NCBI GenBank assembly: GCA_000697475.1
Contig: JNEU01000799.1
Location: 1-40,928, forward strand
Length of the DNA stretch: 40,928 nucleotides
Source of the DNA: Lichtheimia corymbifera B2541
Taxonomy: Eukaryota; Mucoromycota; Mucoromycetes; Mucorales; Lichtheimiaceae
Direction of reading: 5' to 3'
Part shown: positions 40,683-40,928 of the stretch, piece after piece
How positions within the stretch are numbered: the first letter of the stretch is position 1
Layout: each line of letters begins with the position of its first letter
Notes under the pieces: model-generated
The model's input: the letters and a program-made list of their open reading frames with translations, nothing else
What the model was told of the DNA's origin: nothing
The model's database searches: none
Position numbers and translations under genes: made by a program

Positions 40683-40928
40683 TCACACAATATGCTCTTG
40701 GACACGCCGAGCAATTTCGTTCTCATAAAGACCCCAGAGTTCATTATGAAAACCTTGAATGTAGAAGAGACGACAAATGGATGGAAACATAAATAGGGTG
40801 TACGGCCGTGCGCGCCGATATTGCCCAAGGCGACGTCGAAACTTGGTCAGGAGGTGCTCTCGGTCATGCTGATCAACATCGTTCTCATAAAGCCTCTACA
40901 CATCATTATGGAGATTTGGAGAAACAGG
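40683..40928 (-). pseudogene. Decayed tandem-repeat coding sequence (LYEN repeat)
   Basis: On the minus strand two units 162 bp (54 codons) apart, in the same frame, encode HNDV*RLYENDVDQHDREHLL (from 40910) and HNELWGLYENEIARRVQEHI (from 40748). Both are followed by a KF-containing continuation. In-frame stops interrupt both units. The codon-multiple period and protein-level similarity argue for a once-translated repeat. It is cut by the window edge and I do not know the family. Confidence 0.45.

Overview
The window is nuclear DNA of a filamentous fungus, most probably an early-diverging Mucoromycota (Mucorales-like) species. The evidence is short introns (about 50-200 nt, GT-AG with a few GC-AG), densely packed single genes on both strands, eukaryotic tRNAs on the minus strand, and a gene set (kinesin-4, eIF5, Nma111, Ist3/Snu17, ATP synthase subunit g) whose proteins are fungal in style. 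One gene is a WDR81/BEACH protein. The genus is inference; I cannot name the species.

Layout. A minisatellite and a tRNA-Ile(AAT) lie at 60-500. They are followed by S-formylglutathione hydrolase (+, 1002-2110), convergent with tyrosyl-DNA phosphodiesterase 1 (-, 2172-4358). A very large minus-strand gene for a WDR81 orthologue fills 4556-11487: pseudokinase-like region, BEACH domain, helical repeats, WD40 propeller. Next come a predicted small two-helix membrane protein (-, 11641-12145), a 20-bp perfect CACGTG palindrome, a degenerate tRNA-like sequence, an unrecognised multi-exon gene (-, 12769-14117), and eIF5 (+, 15086-16426) with an overlapping upstream ORF. A kinesin-4 gene (-, 16750-22180), a disordered protein (-, 23178-23959) and an F-box/LRR protein (-, 24441-26282) follow.

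An apparently intact Tc1/mariner-type element (26478-28290, TA duplication, about 88-bp inverted repeats, DD34E transposase) sits in the divergent intergenic region between the F-box gene and a kelch-ectodomain membrane protein gene (+, 28666-31758). Then come Ist3/Snu17 (+, 31880-32726), Nma111 (-, 32900-36531), ATP synthase subunit g (-, 36918-37336) and a xylose-reductase-like aldo-keto reductase (+, 37826-39104). The last 1.8 kb has no gene I recognise, but its end holds a decayed in-frame tandem repeat.

The genes are unrelated housekeeping and cell-biological genes rather than a pathway cluster, as expected for a eukaryotic chromosome arm. The parts most worth a second look are the fungal WDR81, the Tc1 element's terminal architecture, the eIF5 leader ORF, the kelch/transmembrane fusion, and the small membrane-protein homology between 11.8 and 14.2 kb. 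Exon boundaries were placed by hand from splice-site consensus, reading-phase agreement and family similarity recalled from memory; no database search was run.
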